NCBI GenBank assembly: GCA_947568835.1
Contig: OX387604.1
Location: 9,269,860 to 9,333,859, forward strand
Direction: 5' to 3'
DNA length: 64,000 nt
DNA from: Protonemura montana
Lineage: Eukaryota; Arthropoda; Insecta; Plecoptera; Nemouridae
Shown here: positions 61,539 to 64,000 of the stretch, piece after piece
How positions within the stretch are numbered: the stretch's first letter is position 1
Layout of the letters: each line of letters starts with the position of its first letter
Program-made: the position numbers and the translations under genes
Notes under the pieces: model-generated
Told to the model about the DNA's origin: nothing
Seen by the model: the letters and a program-made list of their open reading frames with translations, nothing else
Database searches by the model: none

Positions 61539-64000
61539 CGTATTTACACCTGATGCTTTTCATGAAAAGAAAACAATGTACATTAATATTAAAATTACAT
61601 ATTCTAGCGTAACTTACATTCATAATAAAGGAGCTTCATCGGGAAAGAGAAAGGTGAAGCAACACCTTTGGCAATTTTGATGTACTAACCATTTTTCTAA
61701 AGGATGTATCAAAATAAAAACTATATTATTAACGGTTGTTTTGACTCCCCAATGATATTGAAATCCACCGTTGTCATTCTACACATCGCTACATGATCGA
61801 TGTATCCGTCAGACTCCTCCTATTATTTCTATCGTCTACTGTCTAACTTGAATGATTTGACATGGTGACACAATTTTTCCTGCTGTTGCTTCCAGATTTT
61901 ATTGTGCCGAACCCAAACGATTCTTGCCAGCATCGCAAACAATCGTTATATGATCCAACACAATTATTGAAGCTATACAAGAAATGTACAATTTATACTG
62001 AGATATTTTCCTTTCTCAGTCTGAACGTCTTGAGAATGTGAATCCAGCACGTGGTGATCACAGGCGTTTCCCGTTCCAAAGGTAATAAACGTGAAATAGT
62101 CTGAATTTTCTTTTCAAAAATAAGGAGTAGCAAATCACAGTTGAAATAAACACTTCAAATTTAAATAAATTCTAGCTGAACTGTTAGTGGTGCCGAATTA
62201 CACATCCTTGATTAATACAATTTTATGTAATTGTTAGAAATAATTTCGTACGTCAATCCAATAATTACTCACCAGTGATTGAAAGATGATCTTGGTACGG
62301 CGCCTGCCTATCACAGATCACAGAAAAGTTAACTCTCAGCAAATTCGCCTGGAAATCAGATGAAGACGTTCGCTAAAAGGTGGAACGAGCTTCAGTAGAC
62401 ACTTGCTAATACTGATATCTTTAAGAGAAGTGAGAGTATCAACATTATGTAGGCACTCTATAGTAAAAGTCAAGTTGGTACGGTGTAGTAATGTAATTTG
62501 TAGGAGTGGGGGAGGGGACCGAAGTATTGCATATTCCATACTACCAGTCGACAAAACATCGCATGATGACCTAATAATCACAAATTAAGACTTTGTTTTT
62601 TGGTGACTAAATTAAAATGTTTCTAGTTATAGGTATTTTTTTTCTCCATTATTGCTTTTACTGCCAATGAATCTCCCAATCGGATTTCAAACGTCTTATG
62701 ATAACTCTCACCTTTTCTTATTTTATTGGGCCAGCCCAATCTCGGAAGATTTATTGAACGTCTTCTATCAGACCAATCGCAAGAAGAGAGAAAAGAAAAA
62801 AGTATTTTTTAATTTATTAATTTATGAGTGTTAGTTGACAATGCATTGCTGCATCTTCAATCAAAAAATATATGCGCTTTGTATTGCGATTTTTGAAATT
62901 ATGGGCAAATATTTTTACACCACAATTAAAATCCAATTTACAAGCAGAATTCCGAAAATCCATATGACACAAGCCACACAGATAAGCACATGATTGCATA
63001 ATTCGCTGTACAAAGATTGTAATTTGCGTCCCGCCAGGAGAATTGCAAGGTACCGGCACGCAACCATAGAGGAAGGAGACAGCCAAATGTGAAAACTATT
63101 ACGAATTACGATCATCTGATTCATTTCTCAACTTGGTAACAATAAGGTCACCATGAACGGAAACTTTGGAAAAATTTCGATATGTTTACGTTAGTTTGGT
63201 GGCTACCTGTCAACAGACGTCAGTCTGTAAATGTAATTTACAAGAAGAAGGTTTGTTTCAGGTATTAACCTGAAGATTCATGCAGTCTTAAAAGTTGCTT
63301 TAAAGTCGTGAGAACATGATGAAAGTTATTCAAGTTTCAGTGCAGGAAAAGTGCATGGACAATGTCAAATGAATTAAGTAAAGTCTACACGATATTTTAC
63401 AAGCAATTAGGGTGGGTATTAACTAAACAATTTAGTGTGTATGTTTCGTTTGCAAATGCTCATTAAATTTATTCTGAAATTGGAACGTGCTCACTTAGTT
63501 TGTGGTCTGAAATTACGTAGTGTATTATGGCCCAGACCTCTATTCTTTGATTTAAATGTAATCTATAATCAGATAGGTTGTTTAAATTAACAAATAATTT
63601 CCTTTTGTGAAAATATGCAAATTTGTTTATACAAAATTAGTTTGCTTTTATTGAGGAAGCATGGTATGGTGGTTGAAAGTCCAAATCCGCTATCGCTTGT
63701 ATTTTTTGAGATAACAAAAATAATATTTAATGTTTCTGAATTTTGTTGCGAGTAGGTGCAGTAGTTTGTAGCATAAGCATCTGAGGTGGGTGGGCCTTGT
63801 AGGCCTTGTGGGCATTGTAGGCTCAAGCCCCTCAAAAGCATCCTGGACTCCAAATATGTATTCAGATTGCGCCATATTATGAAGAGGCCTCAAAATCTTG
63901 ATCAAATTATGTATATATACGCAATGCGTAATTAGATTTTGCTGTCAGAAATGAAAAGCTATAGTAATGATAATTGATGAGTCAGGTGGTTATGTAAAAT
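61539..64000. other. Upstream region of the modular gene, nothing convincing
   Basis: The 5' UTR and promoter of the modular gene must lie at the left end. A candidate acceptor (catcag) 15 bp before the ATG leaves room for a 5' UTR intron. No other gene was recognised to the window end. Confidence 0.5.

Noticed and set aside
63587-63905. Two overlapping minus-strand frames near the window end
   Set aside because: Pro/Thr and Gln/Gly stretches come from a small tgggccttgtag-type repeat; no coding signature.

Overview
The window is eukaryotic and almost certainly from an insect: AT-rich DNA, genes split by GT-AG introns, dispersed SINEs and minisatellites, and a cytochrome P450 of the CYP4G type, a subfamily known only from insects. 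The order cannot be told from the sequence. I rebuilt six gene models by joining exons whose reading phases and splice sites agree; five close cleanly and one has two alternative ends.

Layout. (1) About 1-17 kb, minus strand: a complete ERG-type voltage-gated potassium channel gene (seizure/KCNH2 family), with PAS domain, six membrane segments with an SVGFGN filter, a cyclic-nucleotide-binding-homology domain and a C-terminal coiled coil. It holds three unrecorded-looking options: an internal first exon that would make a PAS-less short isoform, a 21-nt microexon in the S3-S4 linker, and a possible alternative last exon. (2) About 18.5-26.3 kb, plus strand: a complete 11-exon CYP4G gene (552 residues) with a TATA promoter and poly(A) signal. 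(3) About 26.7-61.6 kb, minus strand: four unfamiliar genes for secreted proteins, at 26754-32946 (172 aa), 39321-42829 (202 aa), 45496-49421 (149 or 230 aa) and 54636-61538 (765 aa). The first three share a plan: signal peptide, then two units, each a hydrophobic or amphipathic segment cut by a phase-0 intron. The fourth is a modular gene of 21 exons, every one a multiple of three, with 16 repeated Gly/Asp/Glu-rich plus Leu/Pro-rich modules, one per exon.

Each of the four secreted-protein genes also carries its own minisatellite (33, 30, 16 and 16 bp units) in an intron or 3' UTR. Between and inside the genes lie copies of a SINE whose head derives from 5S rRNA (one copy nested in another with a 13-bp target duplication), a 190-bp foldback element, and at least two other dispersed repeat families.

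CYP4G makes cuticular hydrocarbons. Nothing in the sequence ties the secreted proteins to the same tissue, so any link is conjecture. The secreted cluster is the best candidate for something undescribed.
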